The notes: generated by a model from the sequence alone, not told the origin. Counted from the stretch's first letter, positions 7,465 to 16,510 are shown. The stretch is 34,970 nt of DNA from Acidobacteriota bacterium (GCA_023436495.1 JAEZIT010000137.1:1-34970), one strand, 5' to 3'. Numbers and translations are program-made.

Positions 7465-9129
7465 TCAAGGCTGCGGATTTACTTTTTTAACCTTCGGCGT
7501 TACGGGCGTTTCCAATACTCGATTGCCCCATATCATCCGCAGCTTCTGTCGCTCTTCCGGCGTCATGTGTTTGAGCTCTTCTGCTGTGAACGTGCGCGGT
7601 TTCGGTACTACGATCGGAGCCATCGGAATCGTCCGCTTGATACCGTTCTCGTCGATAAAATAGCCCGGCCCCTCGATCTTACCGTTCGTAATCTTCATAT
7701 TTCCGACGTAAACGGTTTCGCCATTCACACGAATTTGGTCGCCCGGCACAGGCGACTGCGGAGCCGCCGGAGCAGGCTTGGACGCTTTGGCCGTATCGGC
7801 CGGACGAGATCTTGCATCAGGCACACGCTGCTTGTCTGCAGGTACCGCGACCGCGACATTGGCCTCAGAAGCCGGAGGAATGGAATCAAACACCGCCGGC
7901 GGCGCTTCCACTGGTGCAGGAGGCACGGCCGCGACCGGAAGATCCCTGTAATCGACAGGTTCAGGCGTCGCACCAAACATCGCAGGATCATATACATACA
8001 TCCCGGCCGCTGCCCCGCCTGCCAGAATTATCGCGCCGAGGGCCGCGTATGCTCCCCATAATCGCCGATTCGCAGGCCTTCGTTCTTCGCTGGTGCCGAA
8101 TATTCCGACTGCGTCGCCTGAGCGAACGGCGGTTTTCTGCGCGTCGTTTGTAGGCAGAAGCAGAGTCTTCACGTCGGTCAGCTTTCCGCCTTCGGCGTGA
8201 GTTACGCCGGGAAGGATCTTCGTCACATTCCCGGCGGCATCGCATTCCATGCGGCTAGCCGCTACGGTTATCGTGTCGGCAAAATGGGCGTAATTATCGC
8301 TTTCAATCAGCATTTGCCGCATTTCCCTCGCCGATTCCGGCCGCTGGTTGGCGTTCAGGTCCAATGCCCGGTGAAGCACGCCGGCGATTCCCTTCGGAAC
8401 GTCCGGATTGACGCTATGGGCCGGGCGCAGCGGATCGTCGTGCTGGCTCAGCACCGCCATTGCTCGCGTCAGTGCGTCTTCCGGCGGCACACCGGTCAAC
8501 AGGTGATAGAGCGTCGCCGCCAGCGAATAAAGATCGCTTCGCGGGTCCGTTCCCGTACCTTGTATCTGTTCCAACGATGCGTAGTTACGTGTGTAGCCGA
8601 AAATGCTCTTCGCTGCCGTTTGATGAGCATTGTCAGTAGGATTACCCTTCGCCAGGCCGAAATCCAACAGGATTATCCTGCCGCCGGTCGAAATCTTTAG
8701 GTTCTGCGGCTTAATGTCGCGGTGAACGACCGGCATCTCCTGATTATGAAGAAAATCCAATGCGTCCAGCAACTGGTCGGCCCACGACGTGACCTGCGCG
8801 ACCGGAAAGATCGCGCCGTCGCGCTCCATCATTGTGGACAGGTCCTCGCCCGGAATATATTCCATCACCAGGTACTGGCCGTTATCTTCTTCAAAATGAT
8901 CACTTACCTTGGGCAGCGCGCCGTGCTTAAGGCTGTTCAGGATGCGGGCTTCGCGCTCGATCGCCTTGCGGTAATTGTCGTCCATGCAAAGCGTTTCTTT
9001 GATAGCCACCGTGCTGCCGAAACGTTCGTCGGTGCCGACGTAAACCGCGCCCATGCCGCCCTGGCCGATCTGTTTTTCGATCCGATAGCGTCCCTGCAGA
9101 ATTTTCCCAGTATCGATCATTGCGATCAT
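7465..9129 (-). CDS. Membrane-anchored eukaryotic-type Ser/Thr protein kinase
   Basis: The product is 554 residues with an N-terminal PknB-type kinase domain: glycine loop GQGGMG, VAIK with Lys44, catalytic loop HRDIKPQN with Asp138, and DFGLAKG with Asp156, all intact, so it should be active. A single membrane helix lies at about 357-380. Beyond it is a Pro/Ala-rich extracytoplasmic linker and a short domain (about 465-554) that is not a PASTA repeat and that I do not recognise. The TPEERQKLRMIW segment may be helical. Two starts are possible: the ATG at 9129 and an in-frame ATG at 9120. The sequence GGGAG sits two bases from the first and at a better distance from the second, which favours 9120. 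Targets are unknown; neighbours give no firm hint. Confidence 0.93.
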   Translation of the reverse strand: MIAMIDTGKILQGRYRIEKQIGQGGMGAVYVGTDERFGSTVAIKETLCMDDNYRKAIEREARILNSLKHGALPKVSDHFEEDNGQYLVMEYIPGEDLSTMMERDGAIFPVAQVTSWADQLLDALDFLHNQEMPVVHRDIKPQNLKISTGGRIILLDFGLAKGNPTDNAHQTAAKSIFGYTRNYASLEQIQGTGTDPRSDLYSLAATLYHLLTGVPPEDALTRAMAVLSQHDDPLRPAHSVNPDVPKGIAGVLHRALDLNANQRPESAREMRQMLIESDNYAHFADTITVAASRMECDAAGNVTKILPGVTHAEGGKLTDVKTLLLPTNDAQKTAVRSGDAVGIFGTSEERRPANRRLWGAYAALGAIILAGGAAAGMYVYDPAMFGATPEPVDYRDLPVAAVPPAPVEAPPAVFDSIPPASEANVAVAVPADKQRVPDARSRPADTAKASKPAPAAPQSPVPGDQIRVNGETVYVGNMKITNGKIEGPGYFIDENGIKRTIPMAPIVVPKPRTFTAEELKHMTPEERQKLRMIWGNRVLETPVTPKVKKVNPQP

Positions 9130-9208
9130 GCTCCCAATGTGGGCCGGGACAAAAATTACAACAATGTCCGCGGACGGCCAATGACTGTCCTCAATTGATA
9201 TAACGCGT

Positions 9209-9223
9209 AAACGGCCGCCGTTT
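9209..9223. repeat. Short inverted repeat upstream of the kinase gene
   Basis: AAACGGC and GCCGTTT flank a single C in the 203-base gap between the kinase and glycosylase genes, both on the minus strand. It could be an operator for the kinase gene or a weak terminator of the glycosylase gene, but no T run follows. Nothing else stands out in this gap. Confidence 0.35.
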
Positions 9224-9332
9224 CGGGTCGGAAAGCCGCACCGCTAAGTTGATCGTTTCTCAAAATGGCAACCTTTAGATGTGCCTGAATATTGATACGG
9301 TTGGTTTTTCTTGAAAGTTTCCTTATCCCTGC

Positions 9333-10214
9333 CTATTTGAACCACTTTTCCGTCATATCGCACCAACAGACAAGACCCTTCCATTCGCCGAATTTTTCGT
9401 AGAACTTCTCGATCTCATCGTCATCGCACGCTGCCTCGCCATTATGTTTCTTATAAAATTGCGACCGTACCCACGAATCGAGAGCCAGGCCGTCGTAACG
9501 CCCAACCAGCCGCAGCATATGCTCCGCCGCGTAGTCCCCGACACCTTTGGCCCTCTTCATCTCTTTTTTCAGCTCGGACGTCGGCAGATCGCTCGTCAGC
9601 CACTGTTCGGGATCAACCCTTCCCGAAGCCGTTTTTTCCGCAAGTTCGAGAAAATACGGTGCTCTGTACCCAGCACGCATCTCGTCCGTGTAAAAATTCA
9701 GGGGCTGCTCTGCCATTCGTTCCGCGGTTGGGAATGCACGCTTACCGTCCGCGGCGGGCTCACCCAGTGCTTCAACCAAATTGGCGACCATTTTCTTTGT
9801 CAGCGACCATGAACAATTGGTTGTGCAGATCGTCTTTACGAGGTCTTCCCAAACCGTCGGCGACCGCATCAGCCGTCCAGCGTTTGACCGCTCGACCCAC
9901 GAAAGGCGTTTTTCCTTGCGAATCGTTTTGTAGAACGGGCTCATGTCGTCATCCAACCGCAATAAGTGCTTTACGTCGCGTGCCAGTCCCGCCTTATCTA
10001 TCTTTTCACCGTTCAGAGTTATCTTCAGTCTGCCGCCTGCATCGCTGATCGTCGCTGAAGCAGCGTTTCCCGTCTCACGGCAGCGAAAAACATAGCTCAA
10101 TCGCCAGTTTTCCTCGTCGATCTCGAACGGCGCAAGCTCGCACCAGCCGTGGCTGTAGATCGTGTGCCGGAAACTGAAATTATCCGGCGTGTCGATATAA
10201 ACGGTCTTCGTCAT
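9333..10214 (-). CDS. AlkA/OGG-type HhH-GPD DNA glycosylase
   Basis: This 293-residue protein resembles 3-methyladenine/8-oxoguanine glycosylases that start base excision repair. The C-terminal half contains the helix-hairpin-helix motif KGVGDYAAEHM (about 223-233) and, 13 residues on, the catalytic aspartate in LALDSWVR (Asp246). The lysine that bifunctional OGG1 enzymes carry in the hairpin (GVGTK) is absent, so a monofunctional glycosylase is expected. The N-terminal part (about 1-90) fits the beta-rich AlkA/OGG N-terminal domain. The start at 10214 was chosen over a longer in-frame start at 10250 because AGGA lies five bases before it. Substrate range cannot be read from the sequence. Confidence 0.85.
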   Translation of the reverse strand: MTKTVYIDTPDNFSFRHTIYSHGWCELAPFEIDEENWRLSYVFRCRETGNAASATISDAGGRLKITLNGEKIDKAGLARDVKHLLRLDDDMSPFYKTIRKEKRLSWVERSNAGRLMRSPTVWEDLVKTICTTNCSWSLTKKMVANLVEALGEPAADGKRAFPTAERMAEQPLNFYTDEMRAGYRAPYFLELAEKTASGRVDPEQWLTSDLPTSELKKEMKRAKGVGDYAAEHMLRLVGRYDGLALDSWVRSQFYKKHNGEAACDDDEIEKFYEKFGEWKGLVCWCDMTEKWFK

Positions 10215-10404
10215 ATTTCCTACAATAATCGCGGGGCCGGAAAACACCAATGATATTTTTGTCTGGACCTGAGCGACTTACGATAAATTTGATCTTTTCA
10301 AGCTTTGCCTGGGATCGCCGCTGACAGATCCTTTTCAAATGACTTCGGCCAAACCGCCATTTGCTTCGTCTAAAGAGATTATCGGGATTCAAGCAAAAAT
10401 AAAG

Positions 10405-10433
10405 TTGTTAAGTATTAGCAATTTATTTAAAGT
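10405..10433 (+). promoter_or_regulatory. Possible promoter of the DUF1800-DUF1501 pair
   Basis: TTGTTA (10405-10410), a 17-base spacer and TAAAGT (10428-10433) lie in an AT-rich patch upstream of the DUF1800 gene; each hexamer matches the sigma-70 consensus at four of six positions. The remainder of the 324-base gap back to the glycosylase shows nothing I can name. Confidence 0.3.
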
Positions 10434-10442
10434 ATAGGCTGC

Positions 10443-10481
10443 GAACCGGTCAGTTCAGCCATATCCCAACTTTACCGGTTC
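10443..10481 (+). repeat. Inverted repeat in the DUF1800 leader
   Basis: GAACCGGT (10443-10450) is the exact reverse complement of ACCGGTTC (10474-10481), separated by 23 bases. It lies downstream of the candidate promoter, so it may form a hairpin in the 5' leader or serve as a two-half-site operator. A strong ribosome binding site, AGGAGG, follows nine bases before the gene start. Confidence 0.45.
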
Positions 10482-10538
10482 AAAAGACTTCAAATCAAAA
10501 TTAGCCCTATCGATCTGTACCTTAGGAGGGTAAAGGGT

Positions 10539-12749
10539 ATGTTATTCGCGAATTCGCGCGTCCTGTTGCGAATATCGGCCGCGATCGCCGCGGTCTTCTT
10601 GTCGGCAATTCCCGTCATTTCACAGCAGGATCCGGATCCGAATTCACCTGCACCTGTGCTTATCAGCGCAGAAGATTCCACGCGAGCGCTGGCCGAGTCG
10701 GTTTCAGGCATCAAACGCCGGGAACGTTCTGTCGCCGCCCAATCCGTGTTTTTTCCGGGCCAAAAGGTGAATTTTCTGATCACGAATCTCGACCTAATGG
10801 AGGGGGAATCGGCAAATGCGTTTCGAATGTATGTCGAAGACGCTGCGGGTAGGATATACCGTTTCCCAGTCGTCGATCTTCAGCCTTCCGCCACGCAAAA
10901 GGGCGTTTACATTCTGACCGCAGAGCTTCGCGATTCGCTCGGGTTCTGGAACGGCCCGGCCGCCGATGGCGATGTGCTGGTTGGCGTCACTTGGCGCGGC
11001 CTGACCAGCAACCGCGTCCGCCTCGGCCTCGGTGCAGTTGGCGGCGCCGTCAAGGATGATCCGGGAGCCGCCTCGACGCCACTGTCGAAATTTGGCGCGA
11101 ATTCGAAAAAGACGGCTCCTACGTCCGATTATGTCGGCTATCGTTGGTCCGGCGATCGAATCCGGTTCCTGGAGCAGGCGACATTTGGGCCAACGGTCGA
11201 ACTCGACAACCGAATCCGCCGCATCGGCATTCGGACATGGCTTGCCGAACAGTTCGAAGCTCCTTACCCAAGCGCGAATACTCCGTATCCGAACATTCCG
11301 CTCAGAAGTACGAACACCGACGACGCAACGACGGGCTGCGGCATGTTCCTGCCGAATACGACGCCGGAATACAGAGCCTGCACTCGGGACCATTATTCGA
11401 TGTACCCGGTTCAGAACTGGTTCTTCAAGGAAGCTTTTTACGGGGATGCACAGCTTCGCCATCGCGTCGCGTGGGCACTTGCACAAATGTGGGTCGTCTC
11501 CGGCGTCGATACGCAGCAGTCGCGCTGGATGATCGAGTATCACAAGATCCTTTCCCGCACCGCCTTTGGAAATTACCGGACGCTGATGAAGGAAATGACG
11601 CTCAATCCGGCGATGGGAAATTATCTGGACATGATCCGCAGCACGCGCACCAATCCGAACGAGAATTATCCGCGCGAGATCCTGCAATTGTTCACGATCG
11701 GCCTATTCATGCTTAACCAGGACGGCACACTGATTCTGGACGGCCAGAACGATCCGATCCCGACCTATGACCAAAATATGGTGAATAATTTCACCAAGGT
11801 GTTCACGGGATGGCGCGGATGCGAAGACGCGGCTCAATGCCCGAACCGCACGATCGGCGCACCGAATTATATCGACCCGATGCTGCTGAATCAGAACAAC
11901 CACGACATTACGGCGAAAACTCTGCTCTCCTATCCCGGAGCTCCGAACGTAAACATTCCCGCCGGAATGAACGGGAACGTTGAACTCGACCTCGCACTCG
12001 ATAATATCTTTTACCACCCGAATGTTGGGCCGTTTGTCAGTAAATACCTGATCCAGCATCTTGTCACCAGCGACCCGACACCGGCGTATGTAGGCCGTGT
12101 TGCCGCCGTGTTTAACAACAACGGCCTCGGCGTGCGCGGCGATATGAAGGCGGTAGTCCGGGCGATCCTGCTCGACCCCGAAGCCCGCGGCGACGCCAAG
12201 ACCGACCCTGGCTATGGCAAACTCCGCGAACCCGTGCAACTGGTCACCAACGTCATGCGCCATTTTAACGTCGCCTCCGCCGACCTGTCGCAGCAGAGCG
12301 ACGGTGTCGTCAACGGCCTAACGAACCCGCTCGGGCAGAACGTTTTCAATTCGCCGACGGTCTTTAATTTCTATTCCCCCGACTACATAGTCCCGGGAAC
12401 CGCCATGCCGGGCCCCGAGTTCGCCCTGATGACGACAGGAACGTCCATCGCACGTGCAAACCTCGGTAATACCGTCGTTTACAACCGTGTCAATGTCAGC
12501 ATGCCGAACACGCCGCTCGGCACCGCGATAAACCTCAGCGAACTACAGGCGCTTGCTGCGGCCGATGCGACCGGCAATCAACTTCTCGACGTACTGAACC
12601 AGCGGATGATGCATAACACGATGTCGCAGCAAATGCGCGGAACGATCCTGACGGCCGTAAATTCGATCGCCGCGTCGAACCCGCTGGCACGGGCTCAGCA
12701 GGCCCTTTATCTCGTCGCGACGTCGTCGCAGTATCAGGTGCAGAGGTGA
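10539..12749 (+). CDS. Secreted DUF1800 family protein
   Basis: The 736-residue product carries an N-terminal Sec-type signal peptide (MLFANSRVLLR followed by a hydrophobic stretch, likely cut near residue 30). The body matches DUF1800: LRHRVAWALAQMW, NENYPREILQLFTIGLF, FVSKYLIQHLV and a C-terminal segment with LLDPEAR. DUF1800 proteins are very commonly encoded beside DUF1501 proteins, as here, and both are exported. The biochemical role of the pair is not established. AGGAGG lies nine bases before the ATG, giving a well-supported start. The stop overlaps the region of the next gene's start, implying translational coupling. Several Cys residues (CGMF, CTRD, CEDAAQCPN) fit an extracytoplasmic disulfide-bonded protein. 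Confidence 0.88.
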   Translation: MLFANSRVLLRISAAIAAVFLSAIPVISQQDPDPNSPAPVLISAEDSTRALAESVSGIKRRERSVAAQSVFFPGQKVNFLITNLDLMEGESANAFRMYVEDAAGRIYRFPVVDLQPSATQKGVYILTAELRDSLGFWNGPAADGDVLVGVTWRGLTSNRVRLGLGAVGGAVKDDPGAASTPLSKFGANSKKTAPTSDYVGYRWSGDRIRFLEQATFGPTVELDNRIRRIGIRTWLAEQFEAPYPSANTPYPNIPLRSTNTDDATTGCGMFLPNTTPEYRACTRDHYSMYPVQNWFFKEAFYGDAQLRHRVAWALAQMWVVSGVDTQQSRWMIEYHKILSRTAFGNYRTLMKEMTLNPAMGNYLDMIRSTRTNPNENYPREILQLFTIGLFMLNQDGTLILDGQNDPIPTYDQNMVNNFTKVFTGWRGCEDAAQCPNRTIGAPNYIDPMLLNQNNHDITAKTLLSYPGAPNVNIPAGMNGNVELDLALDNIFYHPNVGPFVSKYLIQHLVTSDPTPAYVGRVAAVFNNNGLGVRGDMKAVVRAILLDPEARGDAKTDPGYGKLREPVQLVTNVMRHFNVASADLSQQSDGVVNGLTNPLGQNVFNSPTVFNFYSPDYIVPGTAMPGPEFALMTTGTSIARANLGNTVVYNRVNVSMPNTPLGTAINLSELQALAAADATGNQLLDVLNQRMMHNTMSQQMRGTILTAVNSIAASNPLARAQQALYLVATSSQYQVQR

Positions 12750-12754
12750 TGAAA

Positions 12755-14239
12755 ATGAATCAATCAAGACGTGAATTTCTGATCCGGTCGGGCTGCGGGC
12801 TGACCATGGCGGCTCTTGCGACACAAATAGAGCATTTCGGCCTGATGAGCGCTCTTGCGCAAAAGATCGATGACGAAGCTAGCGAAAAAGAGTTCGGCGG
12901 TGAAAATTACAAGGCACTCGTCCTCGTCTATCTTTCCGGCGGCAACGATGCCAATAACATGGTCGTCCCCAACCATAACGACACTTACCTCAGTAATTAT
13001 ACCGCCTACAGCGCCGCGCGTACACCGCAGGGCCTCGCGCTTTCGCAAGCAGAACTTTTGCCGATAGCCGTCCCGCGTATGAATGGTTTGACCTATGGCC
13101 TGCATCCGGCACTCGGCCCCGTCGCCGGCGGTGCGAACAACGGCATTCACGAACTTTGGTCGCAAGGCAAAATGGCGGTCGCCACCAACGTCGGAACGCT
13201 CGTCCGCCCGCTGACCAAGGCCCAGTACCAGTCGAACCCGTCTTGGCGTCCGTACCAGCTTTTCTCGCATTCCGATCAGGTCGCCCAGTCGCAGACAAGC
13301 ATCGCCAACACGCAGGCCTTCACAGGCTGGGGCGGACGCGTTTCCGACCGATTGACCGCCTCAAATAATCCGAACGGCCTGATCCCAATGATCACTTCGA
13401 TCAGCGGCGCGCAATTATTCACGGCCGGCCAGACGACGCTGCCGATGGCGATCGCGAATGCGAACACTTCCCTCGCGAACGTCCTCAATCCGGTCGGATT
13501 TGGCAACACCGGCGGCACGGCGCGGCGTACGGCGTTCAACCAACTGCGTACGCACGATCTGGATGCCAATTATGTCGCCGCCGCCAGCCACGTCACCGAC
13601 CTTGCCATCCAGGCAAATACCGCGCTCGCGACGTTTCAGGAAGTGACCGTTCCCTTCCCGACATCTGGCATCGGCCTGCAGCTGAAACAGGTCGCACGGC
13701 TTATCAAAAAACGCCTCGATTTGAACGTCAACCGGCAGATCTTCTATGTTCAGCTCGGCGGTTTCGACACGCATACGAATCAGCTTGTAAACCACACAAA
13801 TCTTCTGTCACAGTTCAGCCAGGCCGTTCGGGCCTTCTACGACGAAATGGTCGTCCAGGGCGTGTCGAACAATGTCACGACGTTCACGATGTCGGACTTC
13901 GGCCGAACGCTCAATCCCGCCGGTTCGGGCACAGGCGTCGGCAGCGATCACGCATGGGGCAGTCACATGTTCGTTATTGGCGGTTCGGTCCTTGGCGGTG
14001 ATTTTTATGGAATGAACACGGCCAACGGCACGCCATTCCCGACGCTGACAATGGGCACCGCCGGCCCCGACGACACCGACAGCGGCACCGGCGCACGCGG
14101 ACGCTGGATCCCGACGACATCCGTCGATCAATACGCCGCAACGCTTGCACGCTGGTTTGGCCTCTCGCAAGCCGACCAATCCGCCGTATTTCCGAATATC
14201 GGCAATTTCTCGAGCTCAAACCTCGGCTTTCTGCCGTGA
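12755..14239 (+). CDS. Tat-exported DUF1501 family protein
   Basis: The product (494 residues from this start) has a twin-arginine signal: SRREFLIRSG followed by a moderately hydrophobic stretch, as is usual for DUF1501. Family features include LVLVYLSGGNDANNMVVP near the N-terminus, QLGGFDTHTNQ, TFTMSDFGRTLNPAGSGTGVGSDHAWGSH and the C-terminal LARWFGLSQAD. These histidine/aspartate clusters resemble the sulfatase/alkaline-phosphatase-like fold proposed for the family. In-frame GTG (12746) and ATG (12749) also exist; 12755 was chosen because AGAGGTG is best spaced from it. The gene is coupled to the DUF1800 gene upstream. Substrate unknown. Confidence 0.87.
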   Translation: MNQSRREFLIRSGCGLTMAALATQIEHFGLMSALAQKIDDEASEKEFGGENYKALVLVYLSGGNDANNMVVPNHNDTYLSNYTAYSAARTPQGLALSQAELLPIAVPRMNGLTYGLHPALGPVAGGANNGIHELWSQGKMAVATNVGTLVRPLTKAQYQSNPSWRPYQLFSHSDQVAQSQTSIANTQAFTGWGGRVSDRLTASNNPNGLIPMITSISGAQLFTAGQTTLPMAIANANTSLANVLNPVGFGNTGGTARRTAFNQLRTHDLDANYVAAASHVTDLAIQANTALATFQEVTVPFPTSGIGLQLKQVARLIKKRLDLNVNRQIFYVQLGGFDTHTNQLVNHTNLLSQFSQAVRAFYDEMVVQGVSNNVTTFTMSDFGRTLNPAGSGTGVGSDHAWGSHMFVIGGSVLGGDFYGMNTANGTPFPTLTMGTAGPDDTDSGTGARGRWIPTTSVDQYAATLARWFGLSQADQSAVFPNIGNFSSSNLGFLP

Positions 14240-14331
14240 ACATCGGGCGGCCTGCCGGTTCGCGCCTGTTATTTCAGGAGTTTTTCTATTCGTCGTCTTT
14301 CATCATTCAAAGGTCATAGGAGCGCCTTTAA

Positions 14332-14355
14332 ATGAATATTAACGACAGCGGCTAA
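14332..14355 (+). CDS. Possible 7-codon leader ORF before pgsA
   Basis: A good ribosome binding site (ATAGGAG, ending nine bases upstream) precedes ATG AAT ATT AAC GAC AGC GGC TAA, encoding MNINDSG. It ends 43 bases before the GTG start of pgsA and is out of frame with it. The Shine-Dalgarno sequence is much better than anything in front of pgsA, so translation here may feed ribosomes into pgsA or regulate it. It may also be chance. The surrounding 120-base gap shows no other feature. Confidence 0.3.
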   Translation: MNINDSG

Positions 14356-14398
14356 TTTCTTGAACTTTCCCGCCCCGCGCCTTACACTTTATTCAGCC

Positions 14399-15076
14399 GT
14401 GAATCTGCCGAATTACCTGACGCTTGCACGTATCCTGCTTGTCCCGCTTCTTGTCGTCGTTCTTTTGACGCCCGTCGCGGAGCGTTGGGTCGGTATTAGC
14501 GGATACGCTCTCGCTATCGCATTGTTTCTTGCGGCGTCGCTTACGGACATCCTTGACGGCCATCTTGCCCGTAAGCGGAATCAGGTTTCGAACCTGGGAA
14601 AGCTTCTCGACCCGATCGCGGATAAACTATTAGTCTCTGCGGCCCTGATCGTTCTTGTCGAAAAACATCTGGCTCCCGCGTGGACGGTCGTCGTGATCAT
14701 CGGCCGTGAATTCATCGTCACAGGGCTTCGTTCCGTGGCCGCTGCCGACGGCATCATTATCCAAGCACAGAGCATTGGAAAGATCAAAATGTGGGCTCAA
14801 TGCGTCGCGATCGTCGCGCTGCTCGTCGCTGCGGCGACCGGCGCTCCGCCCGTGTCAAATTTTGGCCTTGAATATCCCTATTTCAGCTTCTGGGAAGTCG
14901 AAGAGGTTAGAAATGCCTTCTACAACCTCGGCCGTCTGTCACTTACCGCTAATGATTGGAAGGTCTTCGGCTACCTCGTAGGCCGCGGCGCCCTCTGGGT
15001 GGCCGTCATTACCGCCATTTGGTCGATGTACGACTACTTCGCCCATTTCGTACGCGAACGCAATGCCCAACTCTAA
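14399..15076 (+). CDS. pgsA: CDP-diacylglycerol-glycerol-3-phosphate 3-phosphatidyltransferase
   Basis: PgsA transfers the phosphatidyl group from CDP-diacylglycerol to glycerol-3-phosphate, the committed step to phosphatidylglycerol and cardiolipin. The 225-residue integral membrane protein has the complete CDP-alcohol phosphotransferase signature D-x2-DG-x2-AR-x8-G-x3-D-x3-D: Asp50, Asp53, Gly54, Ala57-Arg58, Gly67, Asp71, Asp75. The start MNLPNYLTLARI (GTG at 14399) is the family-typical N-terminus. A TTG at 14360 would add 13 residues with no homologous feel. Neither has a convincing ribosome binding site. An insertion near residues 155-200 makes it slightly longer than the usual 180-190 residues. 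The gene is followed by two hairpin terminators. Confidence 0.9.
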   Translation: MNLPNYLTLARILLVPLLVVVLLTPVAERWVGISGYALAIALFLAASLTDILDGHLARKRNQVSNLGKLLDPIADKLLVSAALIVLVEKHLAPAWTVVVIIGREFIVTGLRSVAAADGIIIQAQSIGKIKMWAQCVAIVALLVAAATGAPPVSNFGLEYPYFSFWEVEEVRNAFYNLGRLSLTANDWKVFGYLVGRGALWVAVITAIWSMYDYFAHFVRERNAQL

Positions 15077-15082
15077 CCAAAG

Positions 15083-15118
15083 GTCTACGCCGGAGGGCCG
15101 TTTAACGGCATAGACTTT
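15083..15118 (+). terminator. Terminator of pgsA
   Basis: GTCTA-c-GCCG (15083-15092) pairs with CGGC-a-TAGAC (15106-15115) with one internal mismatch, followed directly by TTT. It begins seven bases after the pgsA stop codon. Confidence 0.6.
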
Positions 15119-15169
15119 CAGCCGGTTCGCGCGAGTGTATTCGAGGTATTCGCGGGAATTCAAACAAGA

Positions 15170-15189
15170 AAGGAGCCCGAAGGCTCCTT
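15170..15189. terminator. Bidirectional terminator hairpin
   Basis: AAGGAGCC pairs perfectly with GGCTCCTT around a CGAA tetraloop. It lies between the convergent pgsA and secreted-protein genes. T-rich sequence follows it on both strands (CTGCTTT on plus, CTTGTTTG on minus). Confidence 0.7.
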
Positions 15190-15214
15190 CTGCTTTACTC
15201 ATCTAGAGGTAATC

Positions 15215-16222
15215 CTACTGTACTTCGACGTAATCGCCCGTGACGATCTCTTGCGCCGTCCGCGTGATCACAACGGTAGCCGTCTTTTCCTTGACGTTCA
15301 GTACCACAGCTTCGCCTACGACCTTCCTGAGCCCATCGGGGCGATACGCCTTTGCGGCCTCGGTCGTGACGACCTTGCGGTTCGCTTTCGATCCGTACTT
15401 TCTTGCCGCCTGGTTCGAAAATCTCCCGCCCTTGAACTTATCGCTGGCATAATTTTCCTGCCGCGCTGCAACAGATTCATCCACGTCCGATATGAACAGA
15501 TGCCCCTTGCCGAGCGGACGCCATACGGTCAGATAATCGCCGACCTGCACGCTGTCTTCAGCACCGAGATCGACATAAACGATCTGGTCGCGGCCGATCA
15601 TCTCATGCATATCGCGGGCCATGAAAACGCGGCCCGTTGCCTTACCTGTGGGATCGGCAAAACGGTCAAGCATCGGCCGCGCCTGCCAGGTCGGACTTAC
15701 ACGCGGCTGAATCGGAACGATCAGATCGCCAAGCAAAATGCCGTCGCATGATGTGGTAACAACGGCGACCGAATGATCGGATTTTACATCGACCACTTCT
15801 AGAGCGCCGAGTTCCTGGACATAAACACCCAATTCGCCTTTCTTTGTCCACGGGCTGTCCACCTCACCGCGCGGACGGATCACGGCGAACATATCACCAA
15901 CCTTGACACCTTTGTTCGAGCCGCCGTTAATGAACAGATGATCATTCTGGCCGTATTGAAATTTCTCCTGCTCGTTCTCGGCCCCGAAGATCTTGTTGGC
16001 GAGCGGGGTCGTCTCTTTCGGCGCCGTGTTCAATGGTGCGGTCTGCACGTATCCCGCACAGTAGAGGTTATTCTTTCCGGCAACCGCCATCGCACGGCTG
16101 TCACGGTTGACGATTACGAGGCCGTCATTTGACCGCTGCTGAGCCGCGGCCGGCAACGCGCCGGCAACAGCGAACAGCGACGCAAGGCCAAAAGCTCTGA
16201 TTGAAAATTTATGAAAATTCAC
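15215..16222 (-). CDS. Secreted protein of unknown function with repeated beta-rich segments
   Basis: I do not recognise a named family. The 335-residue product has a clear signal peptide (MNFHKFSIRAFGLASLFAV then ALPAAAQQ, cleavage after AAA). Three segments share the pattern V-x-V-G-D-hydrophobic-x-V: GVKVGDMFAVIRPRGE (about 120), DSVQVGDYLTVWRPLG (about 235) and TGDYVEVQ at the C-terminus, reminiscent of the small beta-barrel repeats at the C-terminus of flagellar protein FlgT. A CsgG/FlgT-like cell-envelope role is only a guess. The start is a GTG at 16222 with AAAGGAG seven bases upstream; a longer frame to 16303 lacks such support. It stands alone as a transcription unit with its own promoter and shared terminator. 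Confidence 0.75.
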   Translation of the reverse strand: MNFHKFSIRAFGLASLFAVAGALPAAAQQRSNDGLVIVNRDSRAMAVAGKNNLYCAGYVQTAPLNTAPKETTPLANKIFGAENEQEKFQYGQNDHLFINGGSNKGVKVGDMFAVIRPRGEVDSPWTKKGELGVYVQELGALEVVDVKSDHSVAVVTTSCDGILLGDLIVPIQPRVSPTWQARPMLDRFADPTGKATGRVFMARDMHEMIGRDQIVYVDLGAEDSVQVGDYLTVWRPLGKGHLFISDVDESVAARQENYASDKFKGGRFSNQAARKYGSKANRKVVTTEAAKAYRPDGLRKVVGEAVVLNVKEKTATVVITRTAQEIVTGDYVEVQ

Positions 16223-16316
16223 GATTTTCTCCTTTAGTTGAAAAATTGAAAAGTTCGGTGGAATCGTAAAGATACTGGTCGGCGGCCGCTGACGGACAGC
16301 CAAATGGGCATTGTCT

Positions 16317-16346
16317 ATCTTAATCTTTCCGGCCCGTTAAGGTCAA
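16317..16346 (-). promoter_or_regulatory. Candidate promoter of the secreted protein gene
   Basis: On the minus strand TTGACC (16346-16341), an 18-base spacer and TAAGAT (16322-16317) form a reasonable sigma-70 promoter, with a start near 16310 and a leader of about 88 bases before the GTG at 16222. The -35 element overlaps an inverted repeat. Confidence 0.45.
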
Positions 16347-16369
16347 CAAGTTTTTTCGTTGTTTAACGG
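16334..16369. repeat. Inverted repeat overlapping a -35 element
   Basis: CCGTTAA (16334-16340) and TTAACGG (16363-16369), plus inner ACAA (16346-16349) and TTGT (16359-16362), form an interrupted palindrome in the divergent gap between the secreted-protein gene and the sirtuin gene. Its left arm covers the candidate -35 region, so it may be a repressor site. For the sirtuin direction a TTGAAA at 16399 with a poor TACGCT 17 bases on is the best promoter I can find. Confidence 0.4.
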
Positions 16370-16510
16370 CGACTGTGACGGGCCCGGTAATAGGCGGTTT
16401 GAAATCGTGTAAGAGAATTTGTACGCTGTTAGCATTTTCACCTTTTGAGCGGATTACGTCGGGATCGCACGAGCTACTTGGTTTCCGGCATTTCGAAAAC
16501 GCCCCACGTT

